Positions 33,624-44,820 of a stretch of 64,000 bases of DNA are shown here, piece by piece. A program made the translations under genes and the position numbers. The notes below the pieces were generated by a model that saw nothing but the letters and a program-made list of their open reading frames with translations, made no database searches and was not told the DNA's origin. This DNA comes from Nageia nagi (Eukaryota; Pinophyta), in contig JBITNC010000001.1 of NCBI GenBank assembly GCA_050084985.1, forward strand, positions 82,584,001-82,648,000. The letters run 5' to 3'. Position 1 is the first letter of the stretch. Every line of letters begins with the position of its first letter.

Positions 33624-36600
33624 GTAGTAAAATAATCTTTCTCAAATAAAATAAAGTATAGAGTTGAATTATTAGGTGTTAAGAAATAATGCAAGATATC
33701 CACTTGATAGAAGATAAAGTATTACAAGGTGAATCACACAAAGATGTTTGTGAAAGCAATGTTTGATAACCAAATTAATAAAGATATCAATTTTAGCTTA
33801 TCATAGAATACAAAAAATAAAATTGAATAATGTATGGTAAATTGATGGTTAAATGTAAAGTGTAATAATAGTGCTTGTGATGCTTGACTTATGGCTTGAG
33901 TCAATTGACAAAAAAAACTTTGAGTTACTAATAAATATTAGATTATATTGGAAAATGAAGAATAAACATTAGTGAACAAATTTGTGATGTGTTTCAACAA
34001 ATGAGAATAAAACCCTAACCTAAAATATTCTTTATGTGAGCACCACTCTATACTGCACTCCCTTGCTAGGAGTAGCCAAATTCAAATGGTTCTTAAGATT
34101 TGTTACTACTCTTTGATAGTGTCATACTTTTAAAGTGTTATTCTTATTTTTTTACTATGCATGTGGGACTTTTATTATTTGATACTATTTATTGTTATAT
34201 ATGATATCTTCCTAAGCACACATAAGAATATTATTTACCAATAATTGAATGTAATGAATACATTTTATGAGTTTGTATTAGTTGAAGATTGGAATTATGT
34301 CATATTGATGCATATCACATTTTATTATTGGTATAATCTTTATGAATGTGGTTTATACTTATTTTATTAAGATGATTAGAATGTAATATACATAATGTAT
34401 AACTTGTAATTATACAAGCAAGCCTAGAAGACCAATATTGGTTTGGTACCAATTATATCTAGGAACTATATTACTGGATGGTTTTGCTTTAAAACTTGAA
34501 TAATAAAATTATTAGATGAAACAAACCATCCAAGGGTATTATTGGTAAGTCAACCAAAATATCCATGGCTTCCTAAGATATAGGCATGAGGATGTCGAAT
34601 AATATGGTGGACCTAATCAATAAATATGGGTTGGCTAGTATTCCATACCCCTGTTAGATTATCAGATAGGGGTAGTAGTCATATAAAACTACAATTACTA
34701 GGTGAGGGTAACTTGTAGTCATATTTCTTGTGGTTAAGCACATAAAAGTACAATGACTTTTCCATAGGCAATGATGTTATACCCATATCATATGTAATAT
34801 TTCTTTAGGATAATCTATTTGTTCTTATGATATAAAGGGTTATTTATTGGATGAAGATGTCTAACCTTGTGGACGAGCATTATCTCAGGTGATATAGACC
34901 CCAAGTAGAAAACCAAAACATCGTGACAAAAACTTCTATAGCACAAATTATGGATGAAAATGATGGGATCACCTATGTAGCATCTTTCCAATGGGTTGAG
35001 CATTGCATAAGTGAACTCTAAAATATTTTTCTATCAAGATTAGTTAATACAAATTTAACCAATCTTACCATGTGGGTGTCGACTAGCTAATGATATTGAT
35101 ATGATTATGTGTATCACATCTATCTATTCCTATATCATTTGGGTGTTGAATATTTAATAAAAAATAGGTCTAAATTTTAGGATTTTGGTGAAGTCAAGAA
35201 TAGGTGGAGAGCTACAAATAAAGCATGCCACCATCATCACAAGTGCAAAATGTGGTTTATCATTTTGATCTAGTATATTATGATCCTTAATAATCTTTTA
35301 TGCCACCAACTTTAGTTGAGTTTGAATATCACAAGCATAAGGATTCACCTAATACCATTTTTTAAAATATGATAAAGTGGAAGCAACCAAAATAATTTAA
35401 AGGCATAATTGATAATATTCCACAAGTCTCATATTTCTCATCATCAACACTTGTTGCAAAAATCAATATCAATCTCAACCATTGCAAAAAAATGGATTTA
35501 CATTAGTCCCTATATATATAAATGCCTCAACAACAAAATTCTTTTCAACAATTTTCACAAGCACAAAAACCTATCAATGTTAATCATAGATCTACATTAT
35601 ATCATCAAAATCAACAAGTTAAACCTTCTAGTGCATCGAGTGTAATTATTGTGCCATCTAATCCTTTGATCACACTAAGTCAAATTTTAACATAAAATTT
35701 ATGGGTACATTATAAAATCACATATTTAAGGATTCAAAATCAAAATAAATGAAAACAAGTTACTTACAATGTTGGAAAAAATAATCTTTCAAATCAAATA
35801 AATCAACAAAACCAAAATCAAACAAGAAACTTTCAACAAATGGGTCCTTAAAATATACCACATTAAGCTTACCAAAATGTGAAATAATTTTAATCTTATT
35901 ATTAATAGCTAAAAAGGAATTTAATTTAATTAAAGTACACTATTTAGGTATCTATAATTAATTGTTTATTTAAGTAATTTATTGCAACATTGTTTTAGTG
36001 TCCTAGGAAATTGAAGTGCAAAAAGAAGGTAGAAAGAAGGCTGAACAACAATACGAAAAGAACAAACTATGTAGTAAAAGATAAAGATAATTTTGTAGAT
36101 ATTTATTGAAAAACTTAGATTATATGCACAATGATAAGACTATTACTCTTGTATTCAAGGATATTAATGCTCTTCTCCAATTCTTGAGGGTAAAAGATCT
36201 CCCATTTCAAAGATAAGTTTAGGTATTATTCTTTAATTTGATCTTTGTAATTCATTTGATTATCCTTCCCTTGGGTACTTGGGGCAATAAGCACTTGATG
36301 ATTCTCTTAGTTTATTCTCATCCCTTGGTTACTTAGGAAAATAAGTACTATGATGATTCTCCTATTTATGATGATCCTTATAGTTTAGTCTTCATGATTT
36401 TGATTCTTATACTTTACTAGTTATGATGATCCTTATAATTTAATAGTTATATAATAATCCTATTATATAATGAGCTCACAAGTCTTATATGATATATATT
36501 AATAATATAATTTTTTTATATAGTTCAATCTCTTGTTGATGTTGCATAGTCATTGCTTGAGGTTGCCTCCTTATGCGTTTTTGTAGAGTTATTATAGAGT

Positions 36601-37150
36601 AGTTGTTTTACATAAAATTTAAAAAAAAATTATTTTCAATTATTTTCAAAAGAGACTAGAATAGCAAAATAGTATAGAATCAAGTTGTTATAAAAAATGC
36701 AAGTCATTTTTTGCAAAATGATGAAATAATAGGTTTGTAGGGAAATATTAGCACTCAGTAAGAGCAAGGTGTGGTGTCACTTCTCTATGTGGATCACCAA
36801 TGATCCATAAGTGATAAGTGTAAAGTATAGTTTTCAAAAAATATGCAAATTAAAAAAAAAATCACCTAAAAATTCTTTCTGGATTAAAAGATATGGTTGT
36901 TTTAAGTTTTAGGTTTTTCAAGTGTAAAATATGGTCTATTTAGCCCCTAAGTCAATTATTTTTTCTCATAATTTGATTAGGTAAAATAGTTTTTGTTGGA
37001 ATTTATGATTATAAATTTATAATGAAAAAAGAATAGTCTTTATTGGATGTATACAACAAAAGATATGCTTGTTGAAAGATGACAATTTTTATTTTTTGTC
37101 AATTTCATGTTTGCAATAATTGCTCAATCATGAAGCAAGAGGGTCAAAAT
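33624..37150. other. region without recognisable gene, apart from a Q/N-rich fragment
   Basis: AT-rich sequence between Tat-1 and the split LTR. It should be continuous with 21751-24553 before Tat-1 arrived. Only the 35522-35849 frame looks protein-like. Confidence 0.5.
35522..35849 (+). pseudogene. Gln/Asn-rich decayed reading frame
   Basis: A frame from ATG at 35522 reads MPQQQNSFQQFSQAQKP and, in the same frame after two stops (TAA near 35694, TGA near 35750), NLSNQINQQNQNQTRNFQQM, ending at 35849. Both stops fit CAA/CGA decay. The composition resembles the low-complexity part of some retroelement gag proteins, but there is no diagnostic motif and the assignment is open. Confidence 0.3.
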
Positions 37151-37350
37151 TATTGAAATTTATAATACATTATTGTAAGATTCTTCTTGTAAATTCACCA
37201 ATACTTAAAGTTATCCCAAGTATTTAAGTGAATATGATAATGTAACTTATCCTACTCTTCATGAGCATGCCCTTAGTGAAGCATGTCATGTATTTGTACA
37301 ATGGTTAAAAGGGTGATCCAAGAGAGGAATTTGATCTATAAATAGAAGGC
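37151..37350 (+). mobile_element. family A LTR copy 4, left part
   Basis: Begins TATTGAAATTTATAATAC (the TG end has decayed to TA) and carries the family block GGGTGATCCAAGAGAGG and TATAAATA. It is interrupted by the chromodomain gypsy element and continues at 43608. A small deletion after TTATTGTAA separates it from copies 1 and 3. Confidence 0.85.
37337..37344 (+). promoter_or_regulatory. LTR TATA box (family A copy 4)
   Basis: TATAAATA. The gypsy element starts 12 bp downstream, so it separates this promoter from its transcript. Confidence 0.65.
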
Positions 37351-37355
37351 CCTCT

Positions 37356-37742
37356 TGTTAGGATCCCACATCCTAACATTTAATTATATTAGTAGTATAC
37401 TTATGATGTAACCGAATTGTAATGTGAATACCATAATTATTAGTAAGGTGGATTAGGGTTAGGGTTAGTATCATATAAAGATGTTGTACAGCTTGAGAAT
37501 GTCATCATTCAGCTCATATTTTTGGATTTGAAGTGTAAGGAGGAAGCCCCCTCGAAGCAGCCAGCGATTCAGCTCTTATTCAGTAAAGCTATTGTGATTT
37601 AGTGTTTTCATTTGCAAATTTGAGTTCTATTATTTATTGAATATTGATGAGTTTTGCAGATCTGCTCTTATTTCATTGAAAAGCTGGAAATCTTGTTGTT
37701 GTTTTTGTATTATTTTATTTAAGATCTAGCAGAATCGTAATA
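37356..37742 (+). repeat. chromovirus 5' LTR
   Basis: TGTTAGGATCCCACATCC to GAATCGTAATA; the final CA has become TA. It contains TTAGGGTTAGGGTTAG by chance (see rejected items). Confidence 0.95.
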
Positions 37743-37744
37743 AG

Positions 37745-37756
37745 TGGTATCAGAGC
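37745..37756 (+). other. chromovirus primer-binding site
   Basis: TGGTATCAGAGC, complementary to initiator methionine tRNA, two bases after the LTR. Confidence 0.93.
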
Positions 37757-38331
37757 TCTTTCCAGGGCCATTCTGGTGTAGAATTATTTTTAGAGTCTAG
37801 GTTAGAAACCTTGTGCTGGGGGTTTTAAAATATCACAGAGGATCTATCATTTTTGGCTAAGCACGTTTGCCCATAAAGCTGAGTGTGAAGTGAGGTGCAT
37901 AAAACTCTGCATCAATACCCAGGCCATAGATAGAACCCATATATGGAATCAAACTCCACGTACTGAAAGGTATACAGATACCATCTAGGAAAAAAAAAAT
38001 TTGGAATTAGGTAGGAATCTGTCGGCCATTTGTAAACTGTAGTGCACTGGTAAGCGGTTAGCCCCAAGAAGTTACTCGCCACAGAAGCCATCTTCGTAGC
38101 CTCTTTCATTATGAAAGTTGGATAGGAGGGGTGTTTAGGCGGGCCTACAGAGCAAACACACCTTACCCTAGTTTGATTTTTCCACAAAAAACCAAAAAAA
38201 AAAAAACAAAAAAAAAATTTAACTTGGGAGGCATAAGGTGCTATAGTAAATCAGTTCAGAGCTCAAAGTTCAGAGTTCAGAATCATAGTATCTTACAGCA
38301 AAGTAGAAAGAAATCCAAAAAAAGTGTAAAA

Positions 38332-38358
38332 ATATATATATATATATATATATATATA
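38332..38358. repeat. (AT)n microsatellite
   Basis: AT dinucleotides in the leader of the gypsy element, between A-rich and T-rich stretches (38190-38480). This part of the leader is not coding. Confidence 0.9.
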
Positions 38359-38821
38359 ACTTTTTTGCTCCTTTTTTATTTTATAGCCATAGAAAAAAAA
38401 ATCGCTACAAACAGAGCTCAAACAAAAAAAGTTATTTTGGTTTTAATTTTACTCTATTTTGGAGCAAATTTTTACCCAAAATACTATCAAAAAAATTCAT
38501 AAAATATTCTACACAGCTCTAAAAATTTTGAAATTCAATTTGGATCTTAGTTACACCATTTTCCACCTTTCCATAAATTTTCACATCCTAATTCCTCCAT
38601 CTTCATATAGTTTCCCAACATAACCACCATAATTTATTTTCTCCATTTACCATATTTAGGAGAGTATCCACAAAAACATTTTTAGCAGCCCAAATTCACT
38701 TTTTTGAGACCTATACCATTGCAAATATTTTTTTGCACTGATCATTTTGATATACTGCACCCATACACTTTTTTGCCTTTCCAGAAATAGCAGTTACCAA
38801 AAATAGCAGTTTTAAAAAAAA

Positions 38822-39890
38822 ATGGCTGAAGGGAGAAGATCTCAAGAACCGACCTTGAAGGATTTAGACCAAGAGATTCAACAGATTAAATCTACATTGG
38901 GAGGAGTAAATATCAAGGACATGTTTGATGATTTGAATGCAAAGTTATCAAGATTGGATCTCAAGTATAATGCCTTGGATAGGAACATAATCCAAATTCA
39001 AACATTGACACAATCAACACAATAGGAACAAACTTCATCAGCAGGAAGTTCTAATAAAAATAGGAATACCTACCAACAAGCAGGTCCACAGGCATCTATT
39101 ATTCCAAGAACAACTAAGCTTGATTTTCCTAGGTTCGATGGAGAGGACCCGACTAGTTAGATCTATCGATTTGAGCAATACTTTTCCTTAAACCAAATTC
39201 CTGAGGATCAAAAGGTTAGCATTGCTTCATTTCATTTGGATCTTGAGGCTTTTCAATGGTATTAGTGGTTTGAAAGAACTAATGGCCATCCTAATTGGGG
39301 GGAATTCATAAAACAACTACTAGTCAGGTTTGGACCGACTGCTTTTGAGGACTTCACAGGAGCACTCACTAAGTTACAATAGACATCAACAGTAAGAGAC
39401 TATCAGACCCAATTTGAGAAACTTGCAAATCATATGACAGGGTTGGATGAAGCTTTTTTCAAAAGTTGTTTTATCAGTGGCTTAAAGGAGGAAATTAATA
39501 CTGAAGTCAAAATGTTTAAACCTAATACAATGATGGAGGTAATAGGGTTGGCAAAGTTGACCGAGGATAAGTTCAATGCTCAACGTCGCCAAGGATGACA
39601 ATAGTTTGGGAAACCACCCCATCATCCTCAAGCTCCAAGAATGGATCGACCACTACAAATTAAGAGGCTAACCCCACAAGAAATGGAAGAGCATCGCAAG
39701 AAGGGACTCTGCTATAATTGTGATGAGAAGTTTGGACCAGGCCACCGATGCACCACACAAAAATTGTACTTATTGAATGCAAATGCTCCCAGTGACCAAT
39801 CTAATGATGAGGAGGTCGAGATAAAGGAAGAGGCCACTGAAACTGGTAACACCAATGAAGATACTCCTAAAATTTCACCTTAATGCTCTT
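38822..39890 (+). pseudogene. chromovirus gag with zinc knuckle
   Basis: ATG at 38822 (after an A run) opens MAEGRRSQEPTLKDLDQEIQ; the N terminus is a short coiled coil. The frame holds through TKLDFPRFDGEDPT, the gag core (VRDYQTQFEKLANHMTGLDE, about 39397) and the nucleocapsid knuckle CYNCDEKFGPGHRC (about 39711; CX2CX6HC spacing as in chromoviruses). Stops at 39023, 39158, 39263, 39380, 39596 and 39602 are TAG or TGA at expected Gln, Trp or Arg codons. A one-base insertion near 39882 moves the frame before protease. Confidence 0.93.
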
Positions 39891-40370
39891 GCCAGAATTT
39901 CTTCTCCACAAACCATGAAGGTCAAAGGATCCTTCAAAAAGAAAACTCTCATTGTGTTGCTAGATTCTGGAAGTACACATAACTTCATTGATCCACGAGT
40001 AGCATGAGATGTCAATTTCTACATACATCCTACCAACAACTTTGAGGTAATGATTGGAAATGGAGGAAAGATAGCATGCAAGGGAACTTGTCGTAATGTC
40101 AAGCTCAATATGGGTCACTACACCTTGAAGAGTGACATGTATGCATTACCCTTAGGTGGATGTGACGTTGTCTTAGGGGCACAATGGCTTAGAACTTTGG
40201 ATGAAGTTCATAGTTGGGGGACAAAAGTATACTCTCATAGGGTTACGAGCAGGACCTTCACTTGTTGTGAGTTCACATCGTATGGAAAAGATCCTTCGTT
40301 GAAGTGGGAAGGGAATGATGGCCCAATTATTTTTTATTCAGTCCATGGAATCAGAAGTGGGGGAGTCTAA
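39891..40370 (+). pseudogene. chromovirus aspartic protease
   Basis: LLDSGSTHNFID at about 39957 is the retropepsin active site with Asp-Ser-Gly intact, followed by GGCDVVLGAQWL (about 40158), the second conserved block. A stop at 40005 (TGA) and an extra T in the run near 40332 break the polyprotein. Confidence 0.92.
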
Positions 40371-41750
40371 CGCATTGCAACAGTTGGTGGATCAGCATAA
40401 AGATATCTTTGAAGAGCCTACGGGGTTACCTCCTCATCATTCTCATGATCATGCCATCCAGTTGATTCCTGGTAGTCTACCACCAAACATTAGACCATAT
40501 CAATATCCCTGCTTGTAGAAAAATGAAATTGAAAGGTTGGTCCAGGAAATGTTGGAAGCAGGAATCATAAGACCCAGTGTAAGTCCCTATTCTTCTCCTG
40601 TGATTTTGGTTTGTAAAAAATATGGTTCATGGCGGATGTGTGTAGACTTTCGAGCTCTTAACAAAATCACTGTGAAGGATAAGTTTCTTATCCCAGTTAT
40701 TGATGAATTGTTGGATGAGTTACATGGGGCCAAATATTTTTCAAAATTAGATTTACGGTTAGGGTATCATTAGATTTGACTCAAGGAGGAAGATATCCCA
40801 AAAATTGCTTTTCACACTCATGATGGCCATTATGAATTTCTGGTGATGCCGTTTGGCCTTACAAATGCACCCTCTACCTTCCAAAGTTTAATGAATCATA
40901 TCTTCCATCCATTTCTTAGAAAATTCATTCTGGTTTTATTTGATGACATTCTGGTTTATAGCAAAACTTGGGAAGAACATGTGGCACATGTAGACCAAAC
41001 TTTACAAGTTATGCATGCCAACCAGTTGTATGCTAAGGAGTCAAAATGTTCCTTTGGGAAGACCGAGATTGAGTATTTGGGGCATATTATTTCAGAGGAA
41101 GGGGTCAAGGTGGATCCCCATAAAATTCAAGACATGCAAAATTGGAGTGCCCCTAAGTCTCTAAGAAGTTTACAAGGATTCCTTGGATTGACTGGGTATT
41201 ACCGTAAGTTTGTAAAAGACTATGGTAAAATAGCAGCACCATTGACAACCCTATTGAAAAAGAATGCATTCAGTTGGTCACCTCAAGTAGAGGATGCTTT
41301 TAATAAGTTAAAAGGGGCAATGTGTTCTACTCCTATCTTAGCCATGCCAGACTTCTCAAAAACATTTGTCATTGAAAGTGATGCTTGTGGTGTGGGAATT
41401 GGTGTAGTTTTGATGCAGGAAGGAAGACCTCTAGCTTTTACTAGTAAGGCACTATCAGGAAAAAATTTGGGAAGGTCAACCTATGAAAAAGAAATGATGG
41501 CTATCATTCATGCAGTGCAACGATGGTGACCGTACCTCATTGGTTGACACTTCCTCATCCTTACAGACCATCATAGCCTAAAGTACTTCTTGGAACAACG
41601 AATCTCAACTCCTGAGCAACATAAATGGGTCATAAAACTTTTGGGATATGATTATGACATAATGTATCGCAAGGGTAAAGAAAATGTGGTTGCTGATGCT
41701 TTATCACGAAAATTTGAAGACCAACCTACCTTGCAAGATTTTTCTTCATC
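40371..41750 (+). pseudogene. chromovirus reverse transcriptase and RNase H
   Basis: RT blocks in order: [63 protein letters not shown] and the catalytic LFDDILVYSK (FDD in place of YDD, about 40942). RNase H carries FVIESDACGVGIGVVLMQEG and STYEKEMMAIIHAVQRW (catalytic Asp and Glu visible), then TDHHSLKY and, near 41690, ENVVADALSRK. Stops at 40516, 40771, 40777, 41527, 41545. From 40843 to 41526 the frame is fully open. Confidence 0.95.
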
Positions 41751-43185
41751 GGTTCCATAATGGATGGATATGGTTAAACAGGAGTGGCTTGCTGATAGTT
41801 CTATCCAGGAGTTGATTCAACAACTCAAAGTTGACCCTACACTGAAACCCCACCATACATGGAGTAATGAAATTTTAAGATTCAAGGGTAGGATAATGTT
41901 ACCATCACAGTCGCAGTGTTGAGAAGCGATACTACATGAATTGCATTCTACACCAGCTGCAGGATACTCTGGTTTCTTGAAGACCTACAAGCGCGTGGCT
42001 AGATCATTTTATTGGGTTGGCATGAAATAAGATATCAAACAGTTTGTAGCTGAATGTGATGTGTGTCAACGATAGAAAGGGGAAATAATAGGCACTCCAG
42101 GCCTCCTCCAATCGCTTCCCATTCCAGAGCATACATGGATAGATATTTCAATGGACTTTATTGAGGGCCTTCCAAAATCACATGGAAAATCAGTTATCAT
42201 GGTGGTGGTGGATCAATTATCTAAATATGCACATTTCTGTTCTCTATCCCATCCCTATAAGGCCATCAATGTGGCTCAGCTATTTATGGATAATATTTTC
42301 AAACTTCATGGCATGCCAAAGACTATTGTCAGTGATCGTGATCCAACCTTCACTAGTCATTTTTGGAGGGAATTTTTTAAGCTTCAAGGAACCCAACTCA
42401 ACATGAGTTCAACCTATCACCCCCAAACTGATGGTCAAACAGAAATTGTCAATAAGTGTTTAGAGACTTATTTACATTGCTTTGCTTCAGTACAACCAAT
42501 TCATTGGGTAAAATGGCTCCCATTGGCTGAATGGTGGTACAATTCTTCATACCATTCCTCAATCAAGATGACTCCCTATGAAGCATTGTATGGACAGGCA
42601 CCCCCTACAGTGTCATCTTATGTGGCAGGCAATAGTAATGTGCCAGCAGTTGATTCAGAGTTGATTAACTGAGATGGTATTCTTCATTTGCTCAAGGAAA
42701 ACCTACAAGCTGCACAACACCGTATGAAGCAACAAGTTGATCAACAACGAGTCGAGAGAGAATTTCAAGAGGGTGACATGGTATTTTTACGACTTCAGCC
42801 TTATAGACAAAAATCCCTTAAGATCAAAGGACCGTAAAAGTTGGCTCCAAAATTCTATGGGCCTTATAAAGTTCTTCAGCGCATTGGACCTACTGCCTAC
42901 AAGTTGGAGTTGCCGACTGCTTCTAGAATCCATCCAATTTTTCATGTCTCTTATCTTAAGAGAGTGATTGGTTCCCAGGTACAGATTCAAACATAGTTAC
43001 CAGAGTTAGTAGAAGATGGCTCCATGCTAATTGAACCTAAAAGATTTTTAGCATGACGTTCCTGCCAACTTCATAATCGTACTATTACTGAAGTTCTAGT
43101 GCAGTGGCGAGGATTAGAACCTGAAGATGCAACTTGGGAAGTGCTACATCAACTACAGCCACAATTTCCTAAATTTAAGCTTTGA
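41751..43185 (+). pseudogene. chromovirus integrase with chromodomain
   Basis: The zinc finger has the H-H pair (ELHSTPAAGYSGFLKTYKR) and CDVCQR. The catalytic core keeps MDFIEGLPKSHGKS (first Asp), TIVSDRDPTFTS (second Asp) and TDGQTEIVNKCLE (Glu). Next come the GPY/F-type segment (KLAPKFYGPYKVLQRIGP) and FHVSYLKR, and a chromodomain: VLVQWRGLEPEDATWE (about 43096). Chromodomains steer integration toward modified chromatin. Stops at 41758, 41920, 42028, 42073, 42670, 42835, 42994 and 43054; the frame ends at TGA 43183. Confidence 0.95.
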
Positions 43186-43202
43186 GGACAAAGCCTTGTT
43201 CT

Positions 43203-43215
43203 AAGAGGGTTGGCA
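43203..43215 (+). other. chromovirus polypurine tract
   Basis: AAGAGGGTTGGCA directly before the 3' LTR. Confidence 0.7.
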
Positions 43216-43602
43216 TGTTAGGATCCCACATCCTAACATTTAATTATATTAGTAGTATACTTATGATGTAATCGGATTGTAATGTGAATACCATAATTAT
43301 TAGTAAGGCGGATTAGGGATAGGGTTAGTATCATATAAAGATGTTGTACGACTTGAGAATGTCATCATTCAGTTCATATTTTTGGATTTGAAGTGTAAGG
43401 AGGAATCCCCCTCAAAGCGGCCAGTGATTCAGCTCTTATTTAGTAAAGCTATTGTGATTCAGTGTTTTCATTTGCAAATTCGAGTTCTATTATTTATTGA
43501 ATATTGATGAGTTTTGTAGATCTGCTCTTATTTCATTGAAAAGCTGGAAATCTTGTTGTTGTTTTTGCATTATTTTATTTAAGATCTAGCAGAATCGTAA
43601 CA
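43216..43602 (+). repeat. chromovirus 3' LTR
   Basis: TGTTAGGATCCCACATCC to GAATCGTAACA, 387 bp, intact CA end. Confidence 0.95.
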
Positions 43603-43607
43603 CCTCT

Positions 43608-43819
43608 CCATGAGATTATACACTAAAATTTGAAGCAAATTTATGCTCTAGGATGAATGAGAAAGATCTTAGTTAATGGATGTACTCCCATGGTTGGAGG
43701 AATTAATTACATCTTGTGTCAATTTATGTGATTTGTTATGCTTTGAGGGTTGATGTTTAAGAGAGTTTTCATATACCCTTAATTATATAAAAATTTGATG
43801 TTTAATCTTAATTCCATCA
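43608..43819 (+). mobile_element. family A LTR copy 4, right part
   Basis: Continues the LTR after the gypsy insertion with TATGCTCTAGGATGAATG, TTAGTTAATGGATGTACTCC and ends TTCCATCA. Unlike the other three copies it is followed by a primer-binding site, so it is the 5' LTR of an element and not a solo LTR. Confidence 0.82.
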
Positions 43820-43821
43820 TT

Positions 43822-43833
43822 TGGTATTAGAGC
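43822..43833 (+). other. primer-binding site of the family A element
   Basis: TGGTATTAGAGC, one C-to-T change from the iMet site TGGTATCAGAGC, two bases after the LTR end. It shows that family A is an LTR retrotransposon family and which strand is sense. Confidence 0.8.
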
Positions 43834-44482
43834 TTAGTGTGAAGGCTCCTATTCAACATTATTTTGAAGGTTCATCCCACTCCTTCTTCCATCTTCTTTG
43901 ATGAGGTAAAAGGTTTGTGAAGGTATAATCACCAACCATCCTTTTTTATTTATTCATTTTTTGGATTATCTCATTATATTACTAACATTTTTTTTGTATT
44001 TTTACAATATATTATTTCTGTAATGAATAATACTAACATTTTTTTGTTAGTTGCAAATTATTTTACAAATAGCAATAATATATTGTAGTTCTTAATGGAG
44101 ATAAATCTTTTGCAATTTTTTTACATAAATGTAAAAAAAATATATCTTCTAAAAAATTGCAATTTGTTTACATGATAACAAAAAAATAATGAGTTTTTTT
44201 TATATTACGCAATATTTTCTTATATGAGATCATCTTTGAATTATTTTGTGATAAATAATTAAAAGAGAAAAAATAAAGAGGCAACTATATGCTTAAATCA
44301 AGATTTACAATGTTTATTAGCAATATATAATTTGCTTTTCCAAAAATAAAGGGGGGGACTATTTTTTTAAATAAAAATAAGGAGGGAACATTCAATTTTC
44401 TCTTTACTAAAAACATTACATATGGGGTAGGGAACATTACAATTTTTTTAAATAAAAATAAAAAAAAGGGAACATTCAATTG

Positions 44483-44602
44483 AATAAGGAGGTGGGGGTA
44501 GGGCCACATACTTCAAAGGCCAAATTATTTAAAAAAAAATATTGAGGAAAAGGGGGGGTTGGCTAGGGTAGCATGCGGCCCTACCCCCCCACCTTCTTAT
44601 TC
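44483..44602. repeat. inverted repeat, about 23 bp arms
   Basis: AATAAGGAGGTGGGGGTAGG with GCC on the left pairs with GGCCCTACCCCCCCCACC and TTCTTATT on the right, about 70 bp apart. Confidence 0.75.
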
Positions 44603-44604
44603 AA

Positions 44605-44820
44605 GCCTAGGGGTGATCCCTTGGGCACCTGCATCCCCTTGTGAGGGGTGGCTCATGGCCACTTGGGTGCTCATAGCCCCCTTGTATGGGGAGGACTTAT
44701 GATCCCCCATTTGGGGAGGATGTGCGATCCTTTGAGTGCTTACAACCCTTTATTTGGATAGGATGCACGACTCCTTGGGTGCCTGTAGCCCCCTTATGGG
44801 GAGGAATCATGACCCCTTAT
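44605..44820. repeat. GC-rich degenerate tandem repeat
   Basis: Four to five degenerate units of about 55-65 bp around CCTTGGGTGCCTGTAGCCCC and TTATGGGGAGGA. It is much richer in G and C than its surroundings. Confidence 0.65.

Larger units (their letters stand above)
37356..43602 (+). mobile_element. Ty3/gypsy chromovirus, full length, inactive
   Basis: 6,247 bp with two 387 bp LTRs, exact target duplication CCTCT (37351-37355 and 43603-43607), iMet primer site, gag-PR-RT-RH-IN order and a C-terminal chromodomain. LTRs differ at 17 of 387 positions by hand (4.4%), 15 of them transitions, so it is the youngest complete element here. I count 20 internal stops and two one-base insertions (extra C near 39882, extra T in the T run near 40332). 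It sits inside a family A LTR. Confidence 0.97.

Noticed and set aside
37446-37461. TTAGGGTTAGGGTTAG as an interstitial telomere repeat
   Set aside because: Only about two units, not the plant TTTAGGG form, and inside the chromovirus LTR; the other LTR has TTAGGGATAGGGTTAG at the same place.
42161-42406. Overlapping 81-residue frame inside the integrase
   Set aside because: Shadow of the integrase core in another frame.
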